From positions 1 to 22,856 of IMG/VR virus record IMGVR_UViG_3300025424_000039: a stretch of DNA of 22,856 nucleotides. The stretch is one strand, 5' to 3'. Shown here piece after piece: positions 22,353 through 22,856 of this stretch. The translations under genes were made by a program, and so were the position numbers. The first letter of the stretch is position 1. Each line of letters begins with the position of its first letter. The notes under the pieces are model-generated. The model was not told the DNA's origin. It saw only the letters and a list, made by a program, of their open reading frames with translations, and did no database searches. Origin of the DNA: a virus.

Positions 22353-22544
22353 TTACTCCTCTTGGTCACTGCGCAATATGCGGTTCTCAGCCCACTTCTT
22401 ATAGCTCTTGAGCTCCTTGTTCTCGGCTTTTAAGCGCTCGATCTCACCCTTCTGGTGGTTCATGGTTGCATGAGCCCGATCAATCCATTCCTTTACCTCT
22501 TGCGGCATTGCGAATTTGGGCTCTGTTGTTTTCTTAGTAACCAC
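22353..22544 (-). CDS. Small coiled-coil protein of unknown function
   Basis: The product is 63 residues. The start is GTG at 22544-22542: no ATG is suitably placed, and GGAGG lies 9 nt upstream, overlapping the end of the preceding gene. Residues 1-20 are mixed (MVTKKTTEPKFAMPQEVKEW), and about 22-58 form a charged helix with heptad-like Leu spacing (HQKGEIERLKAENKELKSYK), suggesting a coiled-coil dimer. It ends LRSDQEE just before the terminator region. The last codons contain an AAGAGGAG sequence in front of a short 41-codon frame that I do not accept as a gene. Function is unknown. Confidence 0.6.
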   Translation of the reverse strand: MVTKKTTEPKFAMPQEVKEWIDRAHATMNHQKGEIERLKAENKELKSYKKWAENRILRSDQEE

Positions 22545-22545
22545 T

Positions 22546-22815
22546 TTACGCTTCCTCCACAGTGATCTTGTACTTCTTACCGTAGCGGTCTTCTACCATG
22601 ATGGTTTTCTTTGTTGATAGGAACTTGCCGTCGTCGGTCGCGTCGAACTTCATGTTGCCAACACTGGCCAAAAGCTTGTCATGCACAGCGTCCAAAGCTT
22701 TCAGGTTCTTTTGAATCTGGTACGCGATGTAGTCGCAATATGCGATCATTGTGCGTGACTTGACCGTATCTTCCACGGCCATCTTGATCATGGGTTTAAA
22801 GTCCTCAATAGTCAT
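22546..22815 (-). CDS. Small unknown protein
   Basis: The product is 89 residues, starting MTIEDFKPMIKMAVEDTVKS. Residues about 1-52 are helical with a Tyr/Ile-rich stretch (MIAYCDYIAYQIQKNLKALD), and the C-terminal part (KTIMVEDRYGKKYKITVEEA) looks like a beta hairpin. GAGG lies 6 nt before the ATG, and the start overlaps the end of the preceding partial gene by 11 nt, so these genes read as one operon. I do not recognise the family. It is probably an early or accessory phage protein, since it precedes the terminator that separates it from the packaging module. Confidence 0.65.
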   Translation of the reverse strand: MTIEDFKPMIKMAVEDTVKSRTMIAYCDYIAYQIQKNLKALDAVHDKLLASVGNMKFDATDDGKFLSTKKTIMVEDRYGKKYKITVEEA

Positions 22816-22856
22816 ACTCTGCCTCTTCTTCGAAATACTTGATGATACTGCTTTCA
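22805..22856 (-). CDS. C-terminal end of an upstream gene, partial
   Basis: A frame open from the window edge ends at TGA 22807-22805 and encodes ESSIIKYFEEEAEYDY. The overlap with the next start, the ribosome-binding site for that gene lying inside this frame, and the acidic tail make a real gene end plausible. Only 16 residues are visible, so nothing can be said of function. Confidence 0.4.
   Translation of the reverse strand, partial: ESSIIKYFEEEAEYDY

Overview
The window is a contiguous piece of a tailed double-stranded DNA phage genome, or of an intact prophage of that type. It carries the packaging, head and tail modules of a short-tailed (podovirus-like) phage. Every gene I can support lies on the minus strand, so the window reads from right to left. 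Neighbouring genes are packed tightly, with TAATG, ATGA or stop/Shine-Dalgarno overlaps. No integrase, replication or lysis gene is present. The protein styles, such as fibres opening MSGQVTILQ or MAQSGYTP and small KGG-rich proteins, are ones I associate with uncultured aquatic phages of Gram-negative bacteria. I cannot name the host.

Layout from right to left. Positions 22856-22066 hold the last codons of an upstream gene and three small unknown genes, with a strong intrinsic terminator (22261-22288) between the second and third. Positions 21991-20052 encode the small and large terminase subunits. After TerL lies a 60-bp AT-rich patch with two copies of a 27-bp palindrome-containing repeat. 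A 69-residue gene follows, then a 944-residue multidomain protein (19726-16892) with an N-terminal ADP-ribosyltransferase-like domain and a central Cys-containing domain. The portal (16882-14423) comes next, with two small genes missed by length-limited ORF calling (55 and 59 residues), then a GroES-like co-chaperonin, a scaffold-like protein, an unknown head-region protein, a probable decoration protein and a Mu gpT-like major capsid protein (11425-10511). A strong terminator follows the capsid gene.

Beyond it lie a beta-rich virion protein with two inserted domains, a 534-residue His/Lys/Gly-rich repeat protein, a second terminator-like hairpin, a large 877-residue virion protein, two small basic KGG proteins, a head-tail adaptor carrying an inserted discoidin-like domain, a small zinc-ribbon-like protein and two fibre genes. 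The last fibre gene runs off the left edge.

As a system, TerS and TerL feed DNA through the portal into a prohead built by the scaffold, capsid and decoration proteins, possibly helped by the phage co-chaperonin. The adaptor and large virion proteins then finish the neck and tail, and the fibres bind the host. Three features stand out. One is a recurrent (A/K/T)(K/T/D)GG motif across five proteins, including linkers of the 944-residue protein. Another is extra beta-domains spliced into otherwise conserved virion proteins. The third is a 17-bp near-palindrome shared exactly by the intergenic repeats and a distant tail gene. No stretch longer than 300 bases lacks a gene.
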